64,000 nucleotides of DNA from the NCBI RefSeq assembly GCF_022440805.1, contig NZ_JAKNTK010000001.1, positions 1,364,001-1,428,000 of the forward strand, in the 5' to 3' direction. The notes beneath the pieces were generated by a model. The model ran no database searches and was not told the DNA's origin. It was given only the letters and a program-made list of their open reading frames with translations. Positions 45,106 to 53,800 of the stretch are shown here, in pieces (positions within the stretch are counted from its first letter, which is position 1; every line of letters starts with the position of its first letter). This stretch comes from Holdemania massiliensis. GTDB taxonomy: Bacteria > Bacillota_I > Bacilli_A > Erysipelotrichales > Erysipelotrichaceae. The position numbers were made by a program, and so were the translations under genes.

Positions 45106-45978
45106 ATGAACGAAGCGTGGAAACAGCGGCTGCTTGAAAGCGGGGAGCACTTAATTCATATCGAATGCGACAATCAAGGCAGCGATCAGATTCGGGATTG
45201 TCTGCTTGCGGTGAGTCCGTTAGGCATCGTGCGGCGTCAGGAGGCCTTTTATGAGGACATGAAGACAGCGGAATATCTGCGCTTTTTTGCCAGCCTGTTC
45301 CGATCGGCGTTGCCGATTCAATCCGTGATGGAAACGATGCGGCTGTCAGCCCTGGCACGGACGCCGATTGAAAAACTAGACTATTCCCAACGCCGCCGTT
45401 TAGCCATCGCCCGGGAGATTCTGCATCAGGCGCCGGTTCTCTGGATCGAAGAACCACTTTTAAACCTAGACGAAAGCAGCCGCGCGGTGATTTTAGCCTG
45501 GCTGGAACAAGCTGTTTCAACCAAGATTATCACGACCACCGTTTCATTGAAGCTGCTGTATCTGCTTCCTGGCGTCGGCTACACGCTGGATCAAGGCAGT
45601 CTGGTTAAACTGGAGAATGAAGCCGATGCGTTTCAGCCGCATGCCTGCGGTAAAATTCCCGTAAAGCTGGAAGATAAAATTCTTGTTTTTGACCCTCAGG
45701 AGATCGATTACGCGGAAAGCGTCGGAGGCAAATGCCGAATCGTTGTCCACGGCAGCGAATTTATCACGCCCTCAACCATGGAAGAGCTGGAGGACCGGCT
45801 CGCGGCCTATGGTTTTTTCCGTTGTCATCGTTCGTATTTAGTCAATATGGAAAAGGTGAAGGAATTGATCCGCTGGACGCGCAATTCCTACGGCTTAAAG
45901 CTGAAGACGCAACCGGATGTTGACATTCCGTTAAGCAAAGGACGTGTCGATGATTTGAAGCGGCTGTGGAATCTTTAA
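45106..45978 (+). CDS. Degenerate ABC-ATPase / LytTR fusion regulator
   Basis: 290 residues. The N-terminal ~190 residues look like an ABC ATPase half that has lost its Walker A loop. It keeps a weak signature (LDYSQRRRLAIAREIL), a Walker B-like VLWIEEPLLNLD with Glu in the Asp position, and a D-loop. Residues about 195-290 are a LytTR DNA-binding domain (IDYAESVGGKCRIVVHG, FFRCHRSYLVNMEKV, DIPLSKGR). It sits 111 bases upstream of a real ABC exporter operon, so it is probably that operon's regulator, with the ATPase remnant sensing or imitating the transporter. The site pair at 45984-46014 is a candidate target. Confidence 0.85.
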   Translation: MNEAWKQRLLESGEHLIHIECDNQGSDQIRDCLLAVSPLGIVRRQEAFYEDMKTAEYLRFFASLFRSALPIQSVMETMRLSALARTPIEKLDYSQRRRLAIAREILHQAPVLWIEEPLLNLDESSRAVILAWLEQAVSTKIITTTVSLKLLYLLPGVGYTLDQGSLVKLENEADAFQPHACGKIPVKLEDKILVFDPQEIDYAESVGGKCRIVVHGSEFITPSTMEELEDRLAAYGFFRCHRSYLVNMEKVKELIRWTRNSYGLKLKTQPDVDIPLSKGRVDDLKRLWNL

Positions 45979-45983
45979 CCGCT

Positions 45984-46014
45984 TCAGGACTCCATTGAAC
46001 ATTCTCAGTGCTCC
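45984..46014 (+). promoter_or_regulatory. Direct repeat with 21-bp period: candidate LytTR binding site
   Basis: TCAGGACTCC at 45984-45993 and TCAGTGCTCC at 46005-46014, start to start 21 bases, ending 16 bases before the -35 box of the ABC operon. LytTR proteins classically bind two direct repeats about two helical turns apart, upstream of -35. Confidence 0.5.
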
Positions 46015-46030
46015 GCTGGTCGATATTTCA

Positions 46031-46059
46031 TTGTCAGACGCTGTTGTTGCCGATATAAT
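46031..46059 (+). promoter_or_regulatory. Promoter TTGTCA-17-TATAAT
   Basis: TTGTCA at 46031-46036 and TATAAT at 46054-46059 with a 17-base spacer, 31 bases before the ABC ATPase start. Confidence 0.65.
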
Positions 46060-46089
46060 CAAAGCCGATATTTAAAGGAGGAACCTACG

Positions 46090-46929
46090 ATGGACGAATG
46101 TATTCGCATCGCCAATCTGACCAAAACCTTTCAAGGCAAGACGGCGCTGAATCAATTGAACTGCGTCGTGCAGCAAGGAGAAATTTATGGCTTTCTCGGA
46201 CCTTCCGGGGCCGGCAAAACGACGACGATCAAACTGCTGACCGGACAGCTCAAGCCGCAGTCAGGTGAATTAACTGTTTTAGGCAAGCCGGTGGTCCCCG
46301 GACGTAATGATCTGTATTCCCAGATTGGCGTCTTGACGGACAACAGCGGATTTTATGAAAAGATGACAGTGAGAGAAAACTTAAAGCTGTTTGCCCGGAT
46401 TTCCCAAACAACCGATACTCGGATTCAGCAGGTGCTTGAACAGCTGGGCTTGGCCGAACACCAGAATAAGAAGGCGGAGAAGCTTTCCCGCGGCATGAAG
46501 CAGCGGCTGATGTTTGCGCGGGCAATCCTGCACCAGCCCAAGCTGTTGTTTTTGGATGAGCCGACAGCGAACCTGGATCCCTCGACCAGCGAGGATGTGC
46601 ATGCGCTGATCCGGCAGATGAACAGCCAGGGAACAACGATTTTTCTGACGACACACAATATGGAAGAAGCTCAGGAATTATGCGATCACGTCGCTTTCTT
46701 AAATGAAGGGCATATCGTAGAAGAAGGCACGCCTTCCGCTTTGCGGTTAAAATATGCCGAAGATGCGGTGGAACTGCGCTACAAGGACGGAACCTGTGTG
46801 CGCGTGCGCAAGGACGCGGAAGCGCTGCGTGAAGCCTTAAAACAAGAAGGTCAGCTGTTAACGATCCATTCGCAGGAGCCGGATCTCAAGACAATCTTTT
46901 TGCAGCTGACGGGGAGGGATTTACGATGA
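46090..46929 (+). CDS. ABC transporter ATP-binding protein (BcrA/YxlF-like)
   Basis: 279 residues with a complete ATPase: Walker A GPSGAGKTTT, signature LSRGMKQR, Walker B LLFLDEP and switch TTHNMEEA. The C-terminal ~70 residues are an extension typical of drug/bacitracin/lantibiotic-type exporters. Pairs with the permease that overlaps its stop by four bases. Substrate unknown; a membrane-damaging peptide or lipid is the usual guess for this class. Confidence 0.92.
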   Translation: MDECIRIANLTKTFQGKTALNQLNCVVQQGEIYGFLGPSGAGKTTTIKLLTGQLKPQSGELTVLGKPVVPGRNDLYSQIGVLTDNSGFYEKMTVRENLKLFARISQTTDTRIQQVLEQLGLAEHQNKKAEKLSRGMKQRLMFARAILHQPKLLFLDEPTANLDPSTSEDVHALIRQMNSQGTTIFLTTHNMEEAQELCDHVAFLNEGHIVEEGTPSALRLKYAEDAVELRYKDGTCVRVRKDAEALREALKQEGQLLTIHSQEPDLKTIFLQLTGRDLR

Positions 46930-47654
46930 AGCTCAGAAGTCATGTCATGACTGCCTTATTGCGCAAGGATCTGAAAATGACGCTGATCAATAAGAATACA
47001 CTGATCATGCTGATCTTACCGGTTGTGTTTGCCGTCATGTATGGTTATATTCTTCCCATGACTAAAGATCGTGAGGCAACTGTATACTTCATCGTGATCT
47101 GTCAGATCATGAACCTGGCAATGACCCCAATCAGTCTGTTAAGCATGATGGTCGCGGAAGAAAAAGAAAAGAACACGCTGCGCACTTTAATGCTTTCGGA
47201 TGTGTCGGCCGAAGAATTTCTGTTAAGCAAATCGCTGATTGCCTTATTTTTAATGACGATTGTCGCAATTGTAGATTTCTTCCTTTTAAAAGGATCCATG
47301 GATTTCTTTGCGGTGTATCTGATTGGCGGGACCCTGGCTTCGCTCAGTCTGTTGTTTATGGGAGCCATGATCGGCCTGCTGTGCAAAGACCAAATGTCAA
47401 CCGGAACCTTGTCTGCACCATTTATGATTCTGGTTATGCTGCCGGCAATCTTCTCAACGATGAACTCGACGATTCATGCCATCGCTCAGTTTTTGCCGAC
47501 AACCGCATTTATCGATCTGGTTATGCGCCAGGCATCAGGTTTGCCGTTAGTCAGTCTGGAAGGGGCCATGAGCCTGGCTGTGATGATCGTCTGGGTCGGA
47601 CTCTGTGCCTTGGCGTTCAATCTCGTCTATCGCCGCAAAGGAATTGACGAATAA
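46926..47654 (+). CDS. ABC-2 type transporter permease
   Basis: 242 residues, six TM helices. An N-terminal cytosolic segment with LRKDLKMTLINKNTLIMLI and the MVAEEKEKNTLRTLMLSDVSAEEFLLSKS coupling region are characteristic of ABC-2 permeases. Its start overlaps the ATPase stop (ATGA), so a 1:1 complex of two dimers is likely. Terminator directly downstream. Confidence 0.9.
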   Translation: MKLRSHVMTALLRKDLKMTLINKNTLIMLILPVVFAVMYGYILPMTKDREATVYFIVICQIMNLAMTPISLLSMMVAEEKEKNTLRTLMLSDVSAEEFLLSKSLIALFLMTIVAIVDFFLLKGSMDFFAVYLIGGTLASLSLLFMGAMIGLLCKDQMSTGTLSAPFMILVMLPAIFSTMNSTIHAIAQFLPTTAFIDLVMRQASGLPLVSLEGAMSLAVMIVWVGLCALAFNLVYRRKGIDE

Positions 47655-47673
47655 AACTAAAAATAGATATAAG

Positions 47674-47703
47674 AAAAGGAAAATCCGGCGATTTTCCTTT
47701 TTT
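47674..47703 (+). terminator. Terminator of the ABC operon
   Basis: Perfect 12-bp stem AAAAGGAAAATC (47674-47685) / GATTTTCCTTTT (47690-47701), CGGC loop, T run. Confidence 0.9.
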
Positions 47704-47838
47704 CATCTATTAGGAAATTGCATCAAAATGGGCGGTAGGTTCAAATGAGTTAAATAACTCAAACGAATCTTATGAAAAAGAAAAATGACCTAAAAGGTCG
47801 CAACGAAAAGAGAAATGGGATAGGAGTGGAAGGATAGA

Positions 47839-47988
47839 TTATTCCTGAGCGAATTGGCCTAAGACATCGACAGGGATCATGACAGAATCACATTGGATAC
47901 AGTAGGCGCGGAAGTATTGAATACCCCGATAAGAAATAAGATCACAAACTTCTTCAGCGATCGATTTCCATCGGATCCAGAAAACCAC
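47839..47988 (-). CDS. Small 49-residue ORF downstream of the transposase
   Basis: It starts at a GTG (47988) with AAGGG eight bases upstream and runs 49 codons. The product has a C-x2-C pair (YCIQCDS) and a mixed, protein-like composition (RWKSIAEEVCDLISYRG). It begins three bases after the transposase stop codon, in another frame. It could be an accessory or passenger gene of the IS91-like element or a remnant of a longer one. No family recognised. Confidence 0.4.
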   Translation of the reverse strand: MVFWIRWKSIAEEVCDLISYRGIQYFRAYCIQCDSVMIPVDVLGQFAQE

Positions 47989-47990
47989 AC

Positions 47991-49244
47991 TTAGTACCCT
48001 TGAAGGGGATCGAGTTCACGGTGCAGTTGCCAGGTTTCATTGATTTTCGCCTCCAATCCAGCCGGAAAAAAGGATTCAACCAATTCCATAATGTGTCCGC
48101 AGGAACAAAGGAAAGGATCAATGCCTGTGGACTCCTTACGGAATTCACGATAAGAAGAAAGCTTCTTACGAATCCAAGCTCGAGGCTTACGTAACATTTT
48201 TTGAATACAGCGATAAAGTTTCTTTTTTCGGGAAGTATAGGCGCCTAAGTAACGAACCATTTTGAAATGATCATCAGGAATATGAAGAATGAGCTTTTTC
48301 ATGAAAACGAGAGTGGAATCAAACACATCTACACGTTCATGGGTTTGATGGTCGATATAGTGCCACCAGACAAAGTCAAGGTCAACATCATAGTCTTCAA
48401 TCCGACTTTGAGCCATGACAGGACGACCAACATAACGAACGATATAATCTACACAATCTTGAGTGGATTTGTGAGTGGAAGGTGGAGAGTAAACATAGAA
48501 GCCATCAGGATAATCTCGATAACATTGCTTTTTTACGATTTTAAAATCGGGGGAATTCAATTTGGCTTCCATGCGGTCAAGCAACTGCTTTTGAAAAGAA
48601 AACCGCAGAAAATCGTAGTGGATATGTTTTAAAGGTTGAAACGAACCGCTTTTACGAACACCGCCTTCGGCGAGAAGAACGTGAATATGTGGGATCCAAT
48701 TCAAAGGCCTGCCAAAAGTATGAAGGGTTAATACGGCACAAGGAATCAATTCTTCGTTTTTTCTTCCGGCTTTGCGAATGACATAATGAAGAGTCTCTTC
48801 CACGGCTTTGAAGAGTTCGTCCAGTAAAGAACGATCTTTTTGAAAATAAGGACGAAGGGGTTCAGGAACCGTGAAAACGCCATGACGATGGGGACAATCA
48901 AAAACTTTAGATAGAATCGAGTCTGAAAGCAGGCGAGCATATTTTATACCCCACTGATTACAAAAACGAGATTAACAAGTATGCCAAACAAAAGTGAAGT
49001 TTTCACAATGAGGACATTCGTAAAGAGAGTGGCCGAGATCATGATATTCACAGAGAATAATCGAGTTAACTGCTTTCATGATTGCGGGACGGATCCCTTT
49101 TCAATAAAGTTCATAATCAACAAGCAGCCGCCATCGATTTTCAGCAAAGATTTTAGCGATGGAAATGGGATTGGGACCTGGAAAGTAAGTGTCACAATGA
49201 CCAAGAGCTAAGATTGTTTCCTTCTTGGATAGTGTGGATTTCAT
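47991..49244 (-). pseudogene. IS91-like transposase with two nonsense codons
   Basis: Reading from the ATG at 49244 (GGGGAG upstream) gives a single frame to 47991, broken only by TGA at 49103-49101 and TAA at 48974-48972. Between and after the stops the frame encodes the family's N-terminal zinc-binding domain (YECPHCENF and HTC-stop-SRFC). The HUH motif PHIHVLL and the Tyr pair YIVRYVG of Y2 rolling-circle transposases follow. The TAA falls where a Lys (HTC-K-SRFC) is expected. No frameshift is present, so decay is recent. An internal GTG at 48803 opens the remaining 270 codons but would lack the zinc domain. Confidence 0.85.
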
Positions 49245-49404
49245 GGTACTCCCCACCTCTATCTTATCAGATTTCTATTTTATGACGCCACTCTTTCTTT
49301 TGCCTTTTTGAGTTCTATTCTATTAGAGATTTGCATGAGAAAGGACCGCAATTGAATAGTTTAACTCGGATGAAATTTTGGACGCGAAGAAACTTAGCGG
49401 ATAG

Positions 49405-49428
49405 GTTTTAAAGGTTGAAACGAACCGC
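49405..49428. repeat. Relic of a second IS91-like transposase copy
   Basis: 24 bases identical to 48626-48649 inside the transposase gene, and similar for about 20 more. On the - strand it reads RGSFQPLKPIR against KSGSFQPLKHIH in the main copy. Confidence 0.5.
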
Positions 49429-49538
49429 GTTTGTAAACAAGGGAAAAGAGATCTGAATTCAATTAAACTGTTCGATCATTTCTTTTTCCCAAGAGCCATA
49501 TAGAGAAGAATGAAAAGGATGAAACAAACTCAAACGCG

Positions 49539-49567
49539 TTGTATAGCTTTGAGGAATGTTGTATAAT
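49539..49567 (+). promoter_or_regulatory. Promoter TTGTAT-17-TATAAT
   Basis: TTGTAT at 49539-49544 and TATAAT at 49562-49567, 17-base spacer, 60 bases before the TnpB-like start. Confidence 0.55.
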
Positions 49568-49626
49568 AACTCAGAAGAAGTAGTGATTCCATTTTCTGAT
49601 TTTCTATGAAAGTGAGGTTCTCTTGG

Positions 49627-51003
49627 ATGAAGACAATCACCTGTTCGGATCGTGTTTATTATTCTGAATTATCCTTGGAAGAAGCAAACGCTCTGCACCA
49701 GGATATCCAGCTTTATCATGCCATGATGCACACTGCCTATCATTTGTTATGTCTGAAATCACAGGGGATTCCCTTTTCCTTTGATGATAGTCTGGGAAAA
49801 GAAATGAAACGCCGCTTTCATACGAATGACTATTTTCCACTCTCTGCGATTCAAGAAGCACAACAACATTTAAGCAACGATTTTGCCAACCATGAAAATC
49901 AGAAGAAGGTGCTGAAGGCTCAATGTAAGGTCATCGAGAAAAAAATAAAAGAAGTCGAAATCAACATTCGGAAAATTGACCAACAATTAAAAGAATTATT
50001 CAGAAAGACAAAACAAGGGAAACAAACGGAAGCGGATTACTTGCTTGAAGTGCAACAGCTGCGTCCTGAGCGGAAACGATTAAAGAATCGACGTTCTCAT
50101 CTGATGTATGGCTTGAATCGGAGAAAGCAGAAGTTAGAAGCTCTTCAACGAAGAATGAAGTTTACTTGTTTTGGTGGGAAGAAGTTAGCTAGGGCAAGAA
50201 CGACAGTGTATGCAGGGCAACATGAAACTTGGCTGAAAGCATATCAATCAGCCCGCAATCGAACGATGATGATACGGGGAAGAAGGCAAGGAAAATTCTC
50301 AAATAACTTATTCCAATATCATATCGAAGAGGGAGTTTTGATTTACCGCTGCAGCAGTGAGAAACGAGAGATCCCGCTTAAGATTGAGTTTCATCAACAC
50401 AAAGAAGAGTTGGAAAGAGTGGTAAGATTGCCGCATAATACACCTGGAAAAGCAGTGGCTTATGTGTTGGAAGATCATGGCGCTTATTTTATTATCAAAG
50501 CGATCGTGGAGATGGAAGAGAAAGCAAAGAGCGAAGACACAGAACAAGGGGTCATTGGCATAGACATCAATGTCAATCATATCGCGGTAAGTGAAACGGA
50601 TGGTTGTGGAAACTGTGTTTTATTGAAAACGGTGAAAATGCCGTTGGATGGGAAAACCAGTGAACAAAGGAAACATCAGATTGGTCAGACAGCCAAGGAA
50701 GTAGTCTTGGAATGTGTGCGGAGTCATAAACCGTTAGTGATGGAAGATTTGGATTTTCAGAAGACAAAAAATAAGATGCGGTATGGAAATCGAAGACAAA
50801 ATAAAATATTATCCGACTTTGCGACAAGCAAGATCGAAGAAGCGATTGTGCGGCGATGCTGGAAAGAGGGATATGGAGTAAAGAAGGTGAATCCTGCGAA
50901 TACAAGCAAGATCGGGAAAGAAAAATACAGCCCAAGAATGGGCTGTACAGTGCATATGGCAGCCGCGTATGTGATAGCGCGGCGAGGGATGGGAATGGAA
51001 TAG
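49627..51003 (+). CDS. TnpB-related protein (IS200/IS605 OrfB family), no zinc finger
   Basis: 458 residues from the ATG at 49627 (GTGAGG upstream); an ATG at 49606 is possible. A long coiled coil (about residues 90-170) precedes a RuvC-like domain with GIDIN (Asp313) and LVMEDLDF (Glu373). The expected four-Cys zinc finger is missing, and the third RuvC position (TVHMAAAYVIARRG) has no Asp. The ORF stops right after RRGMGME, earlier than I would expect. This may be the TnpB-related accessory group rather than an active RNA-guided nuclease. No TnpA (Y1 transposase) gene is nearby. Confidence 0.8.
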   Translation: MKTITCSDRVYYSELSLEEANALHQDIQLYHAMMHTAYHLLCLKSQGIPFSFDDSLGKEMKRRFHTNDYFPLSAIQEAQQHLSNDFANHENQKKVLKAQCKVIEKKIKEVEINIRKIDQQLKELFRKTKQGKQTEADYLLEVQQLRPERKRLKNRRSHLMYGLNRRKQKLEALQRRMKFTCFGGKKLARARTTVYAGQHETWLKAYQSARNRTMMIRGRRQGKFSNNLFQYHIEEGVLIYRCSSEKREIPLKIEFHQHKEELERVVRLPHNTPGKAVAYVLEDHGAYFIIKAIVEMEEKAKSEDTEQGVIGIDINVNHIAVSETDGCGNCVLLKTVKMPLDGKTSEQRKHQIGQTAKEVVLECVRSHKPLVMEDLDFQKTKNKMRYGNRRQNKILSDFATSKIEEAIVRRCWKEGYGVKKVNPANTSKIGKEKYSPRMGCTVHMAAAYVIARRGMGME

Positions 51004-51135
51004 AAGCGACAGATTTCTGTTTCTTAATCTGTGCAAAGAAGGCAGGGACAAGAAGATCGCTGACTTTCGCGCCGGAATGAAATTAGGAAACAGAAAGAGA
51101 ACGAAGACGCCTGTAGGGAAGAACCTTCGACACAG

Positions 51136-51169
51136 CCTTCCTCTTGTGAAGCAAGAGAGAGGAGGAAGG
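51136..51169 (+). other. Hairpin downstream of the TnpB-like gene
   Basis: CCTTCCTC (51136-51143) can pair with GAGGAAGG (51162-51169), and the inner CTCTTG with CAAGAG. Position and strength suit a 3' end RNA structure of a TnpB element (omega RNA) or an IS end. Confidence 0.4.
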
Positions 51170-51212
51170 AACAGATCTGCAGGAATACTCTCCTGGCAAG
51201 AAACAGAGAGGG

Positions 51213-51258
51213 GCTCTGAAAGATTAGACTTTCAGAGTGATGCTTGCATCACTTTCTT
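51213..51258. other. Two perfect hairpins in tandem between convergent genes
   Basis: CTCTGAAAG-attaga-CTTTCAGAG is immediately followed by AGTGAT-GCTTGC-ATCACT and a T-rich stretch. The second may terminate + strand transcription. The first resembles subterminal hairpins of IS200/IS605 ends. Confidence 0.5.
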
Positions 51259-51262
51259 GATC

Positions 51263-52621
51263 TTATTTAGAACGGATGAGATCGGCGACGATCATGCCGC
51301 TTTCCAACTGCACGCCGATCAGACTGCGAATCGGAACAACGGAATAGTCGATGTCGTTTTCCAGCGCGGCAGCCAAGCGGTCAAACCCTGCCTGAGCCTT
51401 GTCCAAAGCCGTCTTTGCCAGCTGCGGATCAATATCGGTATGTTCCATCGCATAATGGATTGCCCGTACACTTAACCCCCAGCTTAACAAGGTGTAGAAA
51501 CGGGTGATATCCAGACAGTCAAAGGCTTCCGATTCCTTGCAGGGCTGCTGGTAGGCTTCCGTATTTTTATAATAATCAATCTGAGCCTGAGTGGAAGCCT
51601 CGTTTTTATCCACAGACAGCAGAACGATTTTCGGGAATGGATTATCCTCGGTAAACCAAGGCTTAACTGGCTCTAAAATCTTGCCGATCTCTTCAATCTG
51701 ATCATGGTTGACCTGTTCACCCTGAATCGCAGCTTCCGCCCGGGTAAACGGCATGATTTTATCGGAAACAATTTTGCGTGAGAAGAAATAGGGCAGCTCG
51801 GCAACCAATGTGTAAGTCCCATATTGGGAAGCATAATCATCGGAGCTGGTGCCGCAGCTCATCATCGCTTCTGGATGTTCCATGCTTTTCTCATAATAGT
51901 CGTAAGAATCCTTGGAGCCTGTCATTTTGTAGCAGGCCGGGGCATACTGCGTGACATAAACCATTTCCGGTTCACCCAAATTCAGCGGAACATTCTGTTT
52001 TTCCGCCGCTTTGTAGAAGCGATCCCACATGCTTGGCTCATTTCCGGAAACGTACCAATACGCACCGCCGAAGCCGGCATTGTGCAGGGAATACATGAAT
52101 TCCGGTTTGACCCGATCGATGATATTCATTAATACCTGAGTTTCCGGGATTGGCGTTGTCCAGCTGTAATTTTTGTAAACAAACGGGAATGTCCATTCTG
52201 CCTGTTCAGAGCCGACTGGACGGAAGAAGTTTTTGGCGTAATTGGTGATCGTAAACGGTCCTTTGAACCAGCCTTCATTTAATTTGGTTCCGTCAACGTC
52301 AATGCTTTTGATCAGATACCACGTATAACCTAATTCTTTACGCAGCGCTTCATCCTCACATAAGCGGCGTGAGAAATATTCCAGCATCATCGCGCCCATC
52401 GGTTCATTTGGATGCGGACAGCCGAACATAAAGGCATTTTTCGGACCATCGCCAATCTTCAGACAATAGATCGGATGACCGCCCCGAGAGGTTCCCTCCT
52501 GCGTCACCGTCACTAAATCTGGATATTCTTCTGCCAGTTTCAAGGTGCTGGCATCCATTTCATCCACGGTCATGAAATGATCATAGGCCGGGATTTCGTC
52601 GATTAACTGCTTAAAATCCAT
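51263..52621 (-). CDS. M14 family zinc carboxypeptidase
   Basis: 452 residues with GGAG upstream of the start. Zinc ligands are visible as HPNE (His70, Glu73) and SLHNAGF (His180), the catalytic Glu as Glu275 in LVAELPYF, and a substrate-binding region RGGHPIYCLKIGDG before them. No signal peptide, so a cytosolic peptidase, perhaps acting on imported peptides or cell-wall peptide fragments. The C-terminal ~150 residues are helical and not recognised. The 42 bases between its start and the next feature hold only its ribosome binding site. Confidence 0.9.
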   Translation of the reverse strand: MDFKQLIDEIPAYDHFMTVDEMDASTLKLAEEYPDLVTVTQEGTSRGGHPIYCLKIGDGPKNAFMFGCPHPNEPMGAMMLEYFSRRLCEDEALRKELGYTWYLIKSIDVDGTKLNEGWFKGPFTITNYAKNFFRPVGSEQAEWTFPFVYKNYSWTTPIPETQVLMNIIDRVKPEFMYSLHNAGFGGAYWYVSGNEPSMWDRFYKAAEKQNVPLNLGEPEMVYVTQYAPACYKMTGSKDSYDYYEKSMEHPEAMMSCGTSSDDYASQYGTYTLVAELPYFFSRKIVSDKIMPFTRAEAAIQGEQVNHDQIEEIGKILEPVKPWFTEDNPFPKIVLLSVDKNEASTQAQIDYYKNTEAYQQPCKESEAFDCLDITRFYTLLSWGLSVRAIHYAMEHTDIDPQLAKTALDKAQAGFDRLAAALENDIDYSVVPIRSLIGVQLESGMIVADLIRSK

Positions 52622-52689
52622 TTGTTCATTCTCCTTTCAAACAAGTAGTTTCATTCTAACATGAGAGAACTCCTTTGCGCGAAGTTTCA

Positions 52690-52732
52690 GAAAAAAGAAA
52701 GACGAAAAAGCAAAAATTCCGCTCTTTCGTCT
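52690..52732 (-). terminator. Terminator of the pantothenate kinase gene (- strand)
   Basis: AGACGAAA (52700-52707) / TTTCGTCT (52725-52732). On the - strand it is followed by TTCTTTTTT. Confidence 0.75.
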
Positions 52733-52742
52733 GTAACAATTT

Positions 52743-53579
52743 TCAATCTTTACGATCCAAGCCTTCACTGACCAGGATGGCTCCCAAGGCAGCGGCATAG
52801 GGGGCATTGGGAGGAATGAGAAAATCAACAGCATACAGCTGACTCATCCGTTCAAATACAGATCGGGCCTGAGGTAATTTTGTCAGCATGCCGGTCAGAA
52901 CGATCGTTTTTGTATTTTCCAAACGCAGTGCCAGAATCGCCATCACACCAATTGTTTCGAGAATCATATTGATCACACCCGCGGCCTGATCTGCCGGACT
53001 GCCCCAAATGTTTAACTGCCCGAAATTCGCTGCCGTCAGGTCTGAGGGCAGTGTTTTTATTTCTTTTTGAGTCAGATCCCCGACTTTCAGATCAACATTT
53101 TCCAGTTTGCCGTGCAAAGCCAGCTGGGCAAAGGCATCGATTTCTGTTGTTTTTGTTAACCGCAGCGCCAAACCGGCCAGTGTTCCTCCACCTACGCCGG
53201 TGCCGCCAATGTGACAGATCCGATGGTTATCTGCGCGGACAAAGGCAGTTCCGGTCCCCATACTGACCGCAAGGATATCCTGTTTTTGTGAAAGTTTCTG
53301 CGCCCCGATTCCGATGGCTTGGATCTCGTCGATAAACTTGGGCGTCTTCCCTAAAATTGCAGCGTGGATAAAGGAACTTCCAACCCCAGTCAGGGCAATT
53401 CTTTCAATGTCCTCAGCGGCAATGTCTGCCTGCTTTAGAAAAGCTGTAATCACCTCGGTTAGTTCGTGTTCCGTGCGGATTGCCTTTGACCGGGTCTGTG
53501 TCTGCAGCGTTCCATCATTACGCTGAAAGATCAGCTTGATCGCAGAACCTCCCAAATCAGCTCCCAGCATTCCCTTCAT
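52743..53579 (-). CDS. coaW: Type II pantothenate kinase (CoaW-like)
   Basis: 278 residues from the ATG at 53579 (GAAGGTGAC upstream); the frame is open farther but without signals. ATP-binding MLGADLGGSAIKL begins an actin/hexokinase-like fold. LTGVGSSF, the catalytic-region Glu in KFIDEIQAIGIGA, SMGTGTAF and GGTGVGGGT identify a type II PanK of the staphylococcal kind. It phosphorylates pantothenate, the first step of coenzyme A synthesis; type II enzymes are not strongly inhibited by acyl-CoA. Monocistronic. Confidence 0.92.
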   Translation of the reverse strand: MKGMLGADLGGSAIKLIFQRNDGTLQTQTRSKAIRTEHELTEVITAFLKQADIAAEDIERIALTGVGSSFIHAAILGKTPKFIDEIQAIGIGAQKLSQKQDILAVSMGTGTAFVRADNHRICHIGGTGVGGGTLAGLALRLTKTTEIDAFAQLALHGKLENVDLKVGDLTQKEIKTLPSDLTAANFGQLNIWGSPADQAAGVINMILETIGVMAILALRLENTKTIVLTGMLTKLPQARSVFERMSQLYAVDFLIPPNAPYAAALGAILVSEGLDRKD

Positions 53580-53800
53580 TGTGTCACCTTCTTTTCTTTT
53601 TTTATTTATAACGTAGTTATACCGTGCAAAAAGAGCTTCCGCAACCCTTTTTGTTTGTGCTTTTTTACGCCAGCCTTTTTTAGAAACAAAAAAGCGATCC
53701 AACTTTAAAAAATATTGAAACTTTCCCCGTCAAAACCTGGAAATCTAACCGATTTATAACCACTGATTGATAGGATAAGGGTGTCTTGGAGGTAATGTAT

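Larger units (their letters stand above)
49245..49626. other. Intergenic DNA between two mobile genes
   Basis: 382 bases. They contain a 24-bp exact copy (49405-49428) of a transposase segment (48626-48649) and the promoter of the TnpB-like gene. The ends of neither element could be fixed. No gene seen. Confidence 0.4.

Noticed and set aside
51077..51475. 132-codon + strand frame after the TnpB-like gene
   Set aside because: It runs through the hairpins and into the end of the carboxypeptidase gene on the other strand; no family resemblance.
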